Assembly: GCF_900113665.1 (NCBI RefSeq)
Contig: NZ_FOQD01000009.1
Span: 199,812 to 263,811, forward strand
Direction: 5' to 3'
Origin: Planctomicrobium piriforme
Lineage (GTDB): Bacteria > Planctomycetota > Planctomycetia > Planctomycetales > Planctomycetaceae
DNA: 64,000 nucleotides
Below are positions 52,725 to 59,614 of this stretch, piece by piece (position 1 is the stretch's first letter; each line of letters starts with the position of its first letter). The position numbers and the translations under genes were made by a program. The notes below the pieces were generated by a model. The model made no database searches and was not told the DNA's origin. It saw only the letters and a list, made by a program, of their open reading frames with translations.

Positions 52725-53237
52725 ATGATGGCTTTCTGTATGACTCGCGAAGTGTTTCTGATGGATCCGCAAGGGAAGACGTTTGCCGACGTCAGTACCG
52801 CTGCCCCGGAACTGTTCGATCTGGTGCTGAAGTTCTTCAGTGATGGGGGCCGGCAGCTTCGCATGGAAGAGGCCGAGATCCATCACGACCGCGCCCCGCT
52901 TTCAGGCGTCGTCCGCGAGCTGGAAGCTGATCCACAGGTGGATCAATTCCTCTCGTCGATCCAGCCGGAGAAAACACAGCGGCTGCGGCAGGCGATTGGC
53001 GTCATTGTGCGAATCATCATGGAGCAACGCGGCTGGCAAAAAACCGGCCGCAAAGGCTCGCTGGGGATTCGGGCTGATCGCGGACTCGAAACTCCAATTT
53101 ATAACCGCGGCGGGCTGTCGTTCTGGTTCGTACGGGCCGAACGTTACGAACTCGCAGGCGGCATGCCGTTCACTTCTGTGCGCTTGCGGAGCCATCGTTA
53201 TGCCTCGGCCCCGCCTGCTTTGGCGAAAATCACCTAG
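52725..53237 (+). CDS. conserved protein of unknown function, paralog 1
   Basis: A 170-residue protein; ATG 52725, 52728 or 52740 (MTREVFL) could be the start. Similar over about 140 residues to the protein at 57746-58306. Shared blocks include HHDRxPLxGVxR, QAxGVIVRIxMExRGW, TGRKGSLGxRA and FWFxRAERYELxxGMPF. No domain recognised; the basic TGRKGSLG loop could contact nucleic acid or phosphate, which is a guess. Preceded by a promoter and leader shared with its paralog. Confidence 0.75.
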   Translation: MMAFCMTREVFLMDPQGKTFADVSTAAPELFDLVLKFFSDGGRQLRMEEAEIHHDRAPLSGVVRELEADPQVDQFLSSIQPEKTQRLRQAIGVIVRIIMEQRGWQKTGRKGSLGIRADRGLETPIYNRGGLSFWFVRAERYELAGGMPFTSVRLRSHRYASAPPALAKIT

Positions 53238-53410
53238 CCCCGCTGCGGCAGGCTTGCGCCCGCCGCAAGACGCGCTTCCGCAGCGATTACAGCGAATTGA
53301 TCGGTTCACGACGCCCATGTGAAAACATTGAACATTTGTCTGGCGTGCTTCCCGCAGCGGGAAGCAGCCAGCAGGATTCTGCATCACTCACCAGAGAAGA
53401 ACCCAGTCCT

Positions 53411-53710
53411 ATGAATCACAAGCCCCTGCCGCTCTTTCCCGGACCAGCTCGTGCCCGTTGCCCCCATTGCGGACAGACCAGCTATTCCGCCGGTGGAATT
53501 CATCCGCAATGTTCAGTTCGAGCCGCGGATCAGGACTGGACCAAGCAGATGAAACTGCGACGGGAAGCGGTCGAGGTGTTTGCTCCGCATGTCATCAAGC
53601 CGTTCCAGCGGCTCTGCCCGAAATGCCAGTCGATTCAGCATGCGCGGACGCGCAAATGCACCTGCGGGCATGTCTTTCCGATCAAAACCAGGGCAACAGC
53701 CGAGAATTGA
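53411..53710 (+). CDS. zinc-ribbon protein of unknown function
   Basis: A 99-residue protein with two Cys clusters: CPHCGQTSYSAGG with a partner Cys at HPQC (about 17-36), and CPKCQSIQHARTRKCTCGHVF (about 69-89). The pattern is two zinc ribbons or a split one. ATG 53411 is the start; longer frames are unsupported. It precedes the acyltransferase by 96 bp. Confidence 0.75.
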   Translation: MNHKPLPLFPGPARARCPHCGQTSYSAGGIHPQCSVRAADQDWTKQMKLRREAVEVFAPHVIKPFQRLCPKCQSIQHARTRKCTCGHVFPIKTRATAEN

Positions 53711-53806
53711 GTGCGAAGCCCGCTGCGTCCGCAGACATTGAGACAGCCAATCGGCTAACATCAGTCGTCTCGGTGGATTGCGGGAATACGGCAGAATGAG
53801 CAGCTC

Positions 53807-54538
53807 TTGAGAATTCGCAACGACGGTTTGAAACAACTCGCGATGCTGGTCGCGGCGGCGGGGATGCGGATGTTGTTTCGGACCGTGCGGGTCGAGTTTC
53901 AGCTCGCCCAGTCGGATGCGGATCCCTACAAGCCGATTACGGGACCAACCTATACGTTTTGCGTATGGCACGACTCGCTCGTCATGCCGTTGTTCGTGGG
54001 CAAGCAGCCGAACACGATGGCGATTGTCGGCCAGCACGAAGACGGAAACTACATTGCTCACCTGCTCCGTGCCGTGGGACTACACTGCGTACGCGGGTCC
54101 AGTTCGAAAGGCGGTGCACAGGCGCTGCGACAGATTCTCGAACAGGGGGCCAGCGGCCACTTTGTGCTGACGCCGGATGGACCGAGGGGACCGCGCCGTG
54201 AAATGAAGGCGGGCTGCGCCTATCTCGCTGCGAAGTCCGGCAAGCCGGTCGTCCCGACCGCGTTTGCCTGCAACCGTTTCTGGTCCGTTGGAACCGGCTG
54301 GACCGACATGGTCATCCCCGGGCTCTTCTCGAAAGTGTATGTCCTGACCGGAACTCCCATTGCGATTCCGGCCAATGCGAACCGCGAAGAACTGGCCGAG
54401 TTCACCCGGCTTATCGAAAACGAGATGCAGCGGGTGAACGATCAAGCCGAACGACTCGTCGCCGGATTGCCTGGCAATCCGCCGGACGAAGCCCTTGTGA
54501 CAGCCGACCAGCAGGCTGATCCTCTTGCGAGTGAGTAA
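53807..54538 (+). CDS. DUF374 lysophospholipid acyltransferase family protein
   Basis: A 243-residue membrane-associated acyltransferase. FCVWHDSLVMPLF holds the family H-x(3-4)-D-like motif region, VRGSSSKGGAQALRQIL is the second block and TPDGPRGPRREMKAG the third. DUF374 proteins are close to LpxL/PlsC-type enzymes of lipid A or phospholipid acylation. The TTG start at 53807 is weak; ATG at about 53843 is an alternative. Followed 3 bp later by floA, so the two are likely one operon. Confidence 0.85.
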   Translation: MRIRNDGLKQLAMLVAAAGMRMLFRTVRVEFQLAQSDADPYKPITGPTYTFCVWHDSLVMPLFVGKQPNTMAIVGQHEDGNYIAHLLRAVGLHCVRGSSSKGGAQALRQILEQGASGHFVLTPDGPRGPRREMKAGCAYLAAKSGKPVVPTAFACNRFWSVGTGWTDMVIPGLFSKVYVLTGTPIAIPANANREELAEFTRLIENEMQRVNDQAERLVAGLPGNPPDEALVTADQQADPLASE

Positions 54539-54541
54539 GTC

Positions 54542-55510
54542 ATGCAGATGATCCCGTGGGTGCTGGGAGGCGTTGCGGTTTTAGTGGCCGCACTGGTGGT
54601 TCGCTCGTACTTTGCCCTGTGGCTGCAGGCCTATGTGTCGCGGGCAAACATCTCGATGCTCTCGCTGATCATGATGTCGCTGCGGAACGTCAGTCCCCGG
54701 GTGATCGTCGATTGTAAAGTCATGGCCGTGCAGGCGGGTCTGCCGGTGCATTCCACCAAGGATCTCGAAGCGCACTACCTGGCCGGCGGGAACGTCTACA
54801 AAGTGACGAAGGCGCTCATCGCCGCAAATCGGGCCGGGATCGACCTCGACTGGGGGACGGCGGCCGCCGTCGACCTCGCCGGACGAGACATTCTGGAAGC
54901 CGTGCAGACGAGCGTTTATCCCAAGGTGATCGACTGTCCGGCCATCGAACAAGGCAAACGCTCGACAGTCAACGGCGTGGCCAAAGACGGTATTCAATTA
55001 AATGTCCGCGTGCGGGTGACAGTGCGGACGAACCTGAAGCAGTTGATCGGCGGGGCGACCGAAACGACGATCATCGCCCGAGTCGGCCAGGGAATTGTCT
55101 CGGCGATTGGGGCCTGTGCAAACTATCGCGAGGCGTTGTCGAATCCGATGGTCATCGCCGCCGAAGTGTTGCGTCGGGGACTCGACGCCCAGACTGCATT
55201 CGCCATTGTCTCAATCGACATCGAAGAGATCGTCGTCGGGATGAACATCGGCGCGCGGCTGCAGCTCGAACAGGCCGAGGCCGACATGCGGATCGCCCAG
55301 GCGGATGCCGAAACCCGTCGTGCAATGGCGGTCGCACTTGAACGAGAAATGCAGGCTCTGCTGCAGGAAAATCGCGCCAGCGTTGTCCTCGCCGAAGCAG
55401 GGATTCCGCTCGCGATTGCTGCGGCCTATGAATCAGGACAGCTTTCGATGCAGTCGAAGTTGCCTGGTTCGGCCTCTCCCCGCAAAAACACAATCCGCAT
55501 CGGAGCCTGA
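54542..55510 (+). CDS. floA: flotillin-like protein FloA
   Basis: Inner-membrane scaffold of lipid microdomains, 322 residues. An N-terminal membrane hairpin (WVLGGVAVLVAALVV) precedes the PHB-like body (SPRVIVDCKVMAVQAGLPV; DGIQLNVRVRVTVRTNLKQLIGGATE) and a coiled-coil tail (EQAEADMRIAQADAETRRAMAVALEREMQ). Full length matches YqfA/FloA. In Bacillus floA goes with a NfeD-type gene, which is absent here. It starts 3 bp after the acyltransferase gene. Confidence 0.93.
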   Translation: MQMIPWVLGGVAVLVAALVVRSYFALWLQAYVSRANISMLSLIMMSLRNVSPRVIVDCKVMAVQAGLPVHSTKDLEAHYLAGGNVYKVTKALIAANRAGIDLDWGTAAAVDLAGRDILEAVQTSVYPKVIDCPAIEQGKRSTVNGVAKDGIQLNVRVRVTVRTNLKQLIGGATETTIIARVGQGIVSAIGACANYREALSNPMVIAAEVLRRGLDAQTAFAIVSIDIEEIVVGMNIGARLQLEQAEADMRIAQADAETRRAMAVALEREMQALLQENRASVVLAEAGIPLAIAAAYESGQLSMQSKLPGSASPRKNTIRIGA

Positions 55511-55575
55511 ACGACACACGCCGCACCCCTGGTTTTACTTCAACAAAACAGGTCGCTGCGAGACGGGAACAACCG

Positions 55576-55806
55576 ATGAATATTCTGCTCTACAAAAACG
55601 TCCCCTGCCGCTCCTGCGACGAGCTTCACCAGCTTTATCTGTGTCTGGAAGAAGTGGATCGCCCCGATGTCCATTCGGTGCGGTTTCAATGCCCCAAGAC
55701 TGGAGCGGTCGTCGGAGAACGTGTGAAGGGGAGCGCCGAACGGCCCCACGGAGTCCAGCCAGACTGGATCGAATGCGCGCCCGTCTACACTCCGCATCAC
55801 CACTGA
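55576..55806 (+). CDS. small conserved-looking protein, function unknown
   Basis: A 76-residue protein with a CxxC at residues 11-14 (PCRSC) and further Cys at 23, 39 and 67, ending in HHH. Could bind a metal. It starts 65 bp after floA with a moderate ribosome binding site (GGGAAC). No family recognised. Confidence 0.6.
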   Translation: MNILLYKNVPCRSCDELHQLYLCLEEVDRPDVHSVRFQCPKTGAVVGERVKGSAERPHGVQPDWIECAPVYTPHHH

Positions 55807-55846
55807 TGATGTCACTACTGATGGCGGTGCTGTTGGCAGTGCAGCG

Positions 55847-56605
55847 TCAGCCCTGAATCTGCCGGACTTTGTAGTTGCCCCGGCTGCCCTGCTCGTACTC
55901 CAGCTCGATGAACTGGCGATTCTGCAGGTCTTTCAGCAGATCTGAAAAGCCGCTGTAGCCGTAGTAGCCCTCGTTGAAGCCGGGATAGACGCGGCGAATC
56001 GCCTGCTTGAGCATCGAGCCCCAGACGTTGTCGTAGTCCTGCTCGAGGGACTTGAGCACTTCCAGGACGCGATCGATCGCTTCCTGCTTGCCGTCTCCCC
56101 CTTCGGACTTCTGCTTCTTCGGCGGACGCTTTTCGGCCTGGCGGATCAAGTCGTCGTAATAGAGGAATTCGTCGCAGTTGCCGATCAGCAGATCGGAGGT
56201 CGAACTCTTTACGCCGCAGCCCAGCACCCGTTTGTTGTTCTCTTTGAGTTTCGAGACCAGCGGCGAGAAATCGCTGTCGCCGGAGAGCAGGGCGAAGACA
56301 TCAATGTGCTGCTTGGAATAACACAGGTCGAGCGCATCGACCACCATGCGAATGTCGGCGCTGTTTTTACCGCTCATTCTGGTCTGGGGAATGTCGATCA
56401 GTTCGACTCCCTGCCCGTGAAACTCGCGGACGGAATCTTGATACCGGTTCCAGTCGCAATAGGCCCGTTTGAAGACGATGCGGCCTTTTTCGAGCAGGCG
56501 TTTCAGGATCAGTCCGATCTGGAACTTGCCTGCGTGCATGTCGCGCACGCCGATGGCCAGATTTTCGAAATCGATGAAGACGGCGATCAGCGGTTCAACA
56601 GACAT
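55847..56605 (-). CDS. NYN domain protein with OST-HTH/LOTUS domain
   Basis: A 252-residue putative RNA-acting nuclease. The NYN (PIN-like) domain covers about 5-150, with acidic residues in VFIDFENLAIG, DIRMVVDALDL and LLSGDSDFSPLV forming the metal site. A basic linker (RPPKKQKSE) leads to an OST-HTH/LOTUS domain (about 170-250, WGSMLKQAIRRVYPGFNEGYYGYSGFSDLL). The family is LabA/DUF88. OST-HTH is an RNA-binding fold, so this is likely an RNA-targeted nuclease. Convergent with the floA cluster. Confidence 0.9.
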   Translation of the reverse strand: MSVEPLIAVFIDFENLAIGVRDMHAGKFQIGLILKRLLEKGRIVFKRAYCDWNRYQDSVREFHGQGVELIDIPQTRMSGKNSADIRMVVDALDLCYSKQHIDVFALLSGDSDFSPLVSKLKENNKRVLGCGVKSSTSDLLIGNCDEFLYYDDLIRQAEKRPPKKQKSEGGDGKQEAIDRVLEVLKSLEQDYDNVWGSMLKQAIRRVYPGFNEGYYGYSGFSDLLKDLQNRQFIELEYEQGSRGNYKVRQIQG

Positions 56606-56631
56606 GGCAGGCTTTCATTCTCCCGGCCATC

Positions 56632-56856
56632 TTAGCTGCGCTTCCCGGAAGGGGCAAAGTGACTCTTCTCTGTGATGAGGGACGAGGGGCCGGGAACGAT
56701 GGCGGCGCTCATGATTTTGGCCGTTCTCGACAACGTCGGACGGGCGTCTTTGAGCGAGTCGGTCGTCTTCAGTTCGCGGATTTTTGCGAGCTTCTCCTGC
56801 GCCACGCGACGCTCTCGAGTTTTCTTCTTGGTCTGCTGCATTTTGCTTTTCGCCAT
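56632..56856 (-). CDS. small basic protein of unknown function
   Basis: A 74-residue protein; from ATG 56856 (MAKSKMQQTKKKTRERRV). The N-terminal 30 residues are strongly Lys/Arg-rich with a coiled-coil look, typical of small basic proteins of unknown role in planctomycetes and proteobacteria. The open frame runs to 56913 but the extension is unlikely. Lies upstream of the NYN gene on the same strand (26 bp), so possibly co-transcribed. Confidence 0.7.
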   Translation of the reverse strand: MAKSKMQQTKKKTRERRVAQEKLAKIRELKTTDSLKDARPTLSRTAKIMSAAIVPGPSSLITEKSHFAPSGKRS

Positions 56857-56986
56857 GAAATCTGCTGCCTTGGTCTGAAGTGGATATGAAAGTGGTGGAA
56901 CCGTTGAGGACAATATGCGAAATGAATTGCCCGGTCTTGTCCCGTGGAATTCAGCGATTCAATTGATGAGACCGCGCACGACGCGG

Positions 56987-57012
56987 GCACCCGGTAGAGC
57001 AAACTGCTCTAG
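56987..57012. repeat. palindromic element overlapping a stop codon (second copy)
   Basis: Identical in opposite orientation to 18904-18929 (core AGAGCAGTTTGCTCT). Its TAG is the stop codon of the small gene at 57009-57281. Confidence 0.8.
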
Positions 57013-57281
57013 AAAAGTCCGTTGAGTAATTTGGGGGGGAGCAGTTGGCTGATGGCCCAGCGGCCCACCTGAGTCACTTCCTGGCGCGACTCGCGGCCCT
57101 TCGAGATGACCAGCGTCTCTTCGAGGATGCAGTCCGCGTCACGGGGGAGCGAACGGATGCCGTTCACGTCCTGCTCCGGATTCGGAAACAGCAACTGTCG
57201 GGCGATTTCTTCTTTGGTGCCAGCCAGCTCAGGCGGCCCGCTGATGGGCGTTCGATGCCCGGGTATTCTGAGTGTAAACAT
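57009..57281 (-). CDS. small protein of unknown function
   Basis: A 90-residue protein (MFTLRIPGHRTPISGPPELAG). ATG 57281 has GGAAAG five bases upstream. Mixed alpha/beta composition, no transmembrane segment, no recognised motif. The stop lies in the palindromic element. Real-gene status rests on composition and the ribosome binding site only. Confidence 0.6.
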   Translation of the reverse strand: MFTLRIPGHRTPISGPPELAGTKEEIARQLLFPNPEQDVNGIRSLPRDADCILEETLVISKGRESRQEVTQVGRWAISQLLPPKLLNGLF

Positions 57282-57511
57282 GGATCTTTCCGTATGGTGT
57301 GTTTTGCGGTCGGGAACGGACGCCGATCGTCATTCCTGCCGGTGATGGTGAAGTCAGGGAAGAATGTGAATCGTCCGACTGACAAACGCCTGCGTCGCGA
57401 CTCGGTCATGAAACCGGGCGACAACGGGCAGAGGGGCGGGGTGATCAACACCCCGCTCGACCGGACAGCGGCCGTGAAGCTGAATTGGGATGCGGAAGCG
57501 AGAACTTTGTC

Positions 57512-57673
57512 TCAGTCTTCCGAAGCGGGGGCGGGTTGCCGGTAAGGGGGCATCGGGAGGGGCGCCGGGGCATCTTTTCGATCGACTCGGCGGGCCAGTT
57601 TTTCTTCCGCCTTCTGTTTGCGATCGCGTTCGCGCTGTTGTTTGGCAAAGGTGTTTCTTTTGGCTTTTGCGAT
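57512..57673 (-). CDS. small basic protein with apparent ATC start
   Basis: A 53-residue frame reading (M)AKAKRNTFAKQQRERDRKQK, then EEKLARRVDRK and a Pro-rich end (PAPLPMPPYRQPAPASED). The NTFAK-x-QRE pattern matches a known family of short Lys/Arg-rich proteins that begin MxKxKxTFAKRQRE. In-frame ATG, GTG and TTG are absent upstream of the family-like N-terminus: a TGA stop lies two codons before the ATC. AGGTGA sits just upstream of ATC 57673 at good spacing. Start by ATC, or a substituted ATG, is inferred. Confidence 0.6.
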   Translation of the reverse strand: MAKAKRNTFAKQQRERDRKQKAEEKLARRVDRKDAPAPLPMPPYRQPAPASED

Positions 57674-57745
57674 AGGTCACCTGTTGGTCAGAGAATCATG
57701 TGTCACGCGGCCCAATCCGTCTCCGTTGTCTGGCAGACGATCTGC

Positions 57746-58306
57746 TCACTTGGCACGGCCGTTCGTCGGGCGTTTGCCGCGGGGTGCGGCAGCCGTGGTA
57801 CGCCGCGTCTTGGTCTGATCGCTTTTCAGATCCTTGCAGAGCTGTTTCACCGACTGGAACGGCATGCCGCTCAGCAGTTCGTAGCGTTCCGCCCGCAGAA
57901 ACCAGAAGGCCAGTCCGCCGGTGTTGTGGTAGGCACCAGGTCGAGTGGAGCCGCGGGCGACGGTGGCCCGAACTCCCAGGGAGCCCTTGCGGCCCGTCTT
58001 TTTCCAGCCGCGGCCTTCCATCACGATGCGGACGATAACGCCCACAGCCTGACGGAACCGCTTGGTGCGGCGGGGATGTTCGGTGGCGAGATATTTGGCG
58101 ATTTCCGGCTGCGACTCGAAGGCGCGAATGACGCCTGCCAGGGGCGGGCGGTCGTGGTGCAGTTCGGCATCTTCCATCCGCACCTGGTGTTTTTCTTCGC
58201 AGAAAAAGGCGAGGACACGATCGAATTTCAAATTGGGGTCATTGGCGACATCGCTGAAGGTGCGTCCTTGGCGATGCTGCAGAAAAACGTCACGCGTAAT
58301 GACCAT
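57746..58306 (-). CDS. conserved protein of unknown function, paralog 2
   Basis: A 186-residue protein from ATG 58306 (GAGG five bases upstream); the frame to 58483 is not supported. Homologous to 52725-53237, with the shared blocks listed there. It has a longer Lys/Arg/Ala-rich C-terminal tail (KRPTNGRAK). No domain recognised. Its promoter and leader match the paralog. Encoded downstream of cspA on the same strand. Confidence 0.75.
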   Translation of the reverse strand: MVITRDVFLQHRQGRTFSDVANDPNLKFDRVLAFFCEEKHQVRMEDAELHHDRPPLAGVIRAFESQPEIAKYLATEHPRRTKRFRQAVGVIVRIVMEGRGWKKTGRKGSLGVRATVARGSTRPGAYHNTGGLAFWFLRAERYELLSGMPFQSVKQLCKDLKSDQTKTRRTTAAAPRGKRPTNGRAK

Positions 58307-58680
58307 CCCGACCTCTTTGTTTCGGTGCAACGCGGCAGCAGAACAGCCGACAGAGAGTTGCAGTTTCAATATTTGCACGTCCACATCCAGCATAACAGTC
58401 GCCGCCCGGTAAGGCAAGGTGAAGTTGTCGGACGCAGGCGTCCGAACGCCGGAAAAGGCCGGACTGTGAACAATGAGCGGCAATGTTTGCCGATCATGCC
58501 TGAAGTGGACTCAAGGTGAGTCTCAGAGATCATTTCCAGCTCGCAAGACGCTCGACCGCGGCAGTTCGCAAACGGCAAATCCGCTCGTGCGAAACGACCT
58601 GACATCGAGTTCGACGCCGAAACCGGTTCACACTGGCGGATTGCCTGATTTTCAAGTCACCTGATGGTCAATGCAAAGTC
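58307..58680. other. leader and intergenic region between cspA and paralog 2
   Basis: 374 bp holding the promoter (58389-58417) and conserved leader (58384-58369 minus) of paralog 2. The remainder, up to the cspA stop, has no gene I can support. Confidence 0.5.
58389..58417 (-). promoter_or_regulatory. promoter of the second DUF paralog
   Basis: On the minus strand TTGCCT (58417-58412), exactly 17 bp, then TATGCT (58394-58389). GTGGACGTGCAAATAT begins 4 bp later, the same leader motif as at 52665. Confidence 0.65.
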
Positions 58681-58878
58681 TCAGACCAGCCGCACGTTCT
58701 CTGCGCGGGGGCCCTTCGGGCCGCGTCCGACGTTGTAGGAAACCTTCTGGCCTTCGCGGAGCTCTTCATAGGTCACCCCTTCGACAGCCGAACTGTGAAA
58801 GAACATGTCCTTGCCCGTGCCGTCTTCAATGAATCCAAAGCCCTTGGCCGTGACCCGTTTGATCGTACCTTCAGTCAT
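58681..58878 (-). CDS. cold shock protein CspA family
   Basis: A 65-residue single-stranded nucleic-acid-binding OB-fold protein from ATG 58878. RNP-1 is KGFGFIE and RNP-2 is DMFFHSSA (Phe in place of the more common Val). Standard Csp length. GTG 58881 precedes it by one codon. Likely RNA chaperone; expression control not visible. Confidence 0.93.
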   Translation of the reverse strand: MTEGTIKRVTAKGFGFIEDGTGKDMFFHSSAVEGVTYEELREGQKVSYNVGRGPKGPRAENVRLV

Positions 58879-59614
58879 CACTTCATCCCATCCTCAAAAA
58901 TTAGAACCGTTCGCCATCGGCCCATGAAACACCATGCGCCTTTGAAGTGGCATCGATTCCGCAGTGGTCTTGGCAATGTTTGCCAGTCCGTTGCATCCAG
59001 CCTCTCGACGCCTCGTTGCTGCGCGGGGCCTTAAAGGTTTGTGCAGCCGTCGTCTGCCGAGAGAAATCTCAATCGCATCTGCTCACCTGACAGGCGAGGA
59101 GTTGCGAAGTTTTTTGTTCGTGTTTGGCCGAGTCACTGAGTCGGCGAGGCATGCGAGTTCGTACTCGCCTGGTTTTGATGACAGCCATCGCGTTTATGGC
59201 ACTTTGGCGGTCAAAAGCCGGGAGATCCAATACGCTGCCGGGGCAACGCAGGCGGCTTTCGAGAGCGGTTGACACAACCGATCGTTGGCGGCAGAAACGT
59301 GCAGCGAAAGTGCTGACACATGCCGTACAGAGCTGAAGCAGCAGTTATTCTGGCGGGCTTCACATGTCGCTCAAGCGAGCGGCACAGGCTTTCTTCTCGC
59401 CAGCGAAACCACGTCTTCCTCAGCGACGGTCACCGCAATGAAGGATACCACTCCGGCTCGATTGCGGATAGAAGGAATGTTCGCGATGAGAGGAAGAACA
59501 TGAGAATTACTGTGTGCCAGCGAATTCCTTCATTGCTGTGAAAACAACGTCACATCTTCTGATTTTGCCGAAGGCTCAGTCTGACTGAATACCGACAACT
59601 GACAACTTTCTGGC
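58879..59614. other. 736-bp intergenic region, no gene seen
   Basis: Between cspA and the giant exported protein gene. Several short open frames lack motifs and ribosome binding sites. A TTGACA occurs at about 59269 on the plus strand with nothing coding downstream. The end (59583-59608) carries CTGACAACTT-type text of the CAGTTTTCAGT repeat family. Confidence 0.4.

Noticed and set aside
57485..58519. 344-codon plus-strand frame
   Set aside because: Antisense to paralog 2 and to the small ATC-start gene; the paralogy shows the minus strand is coding.
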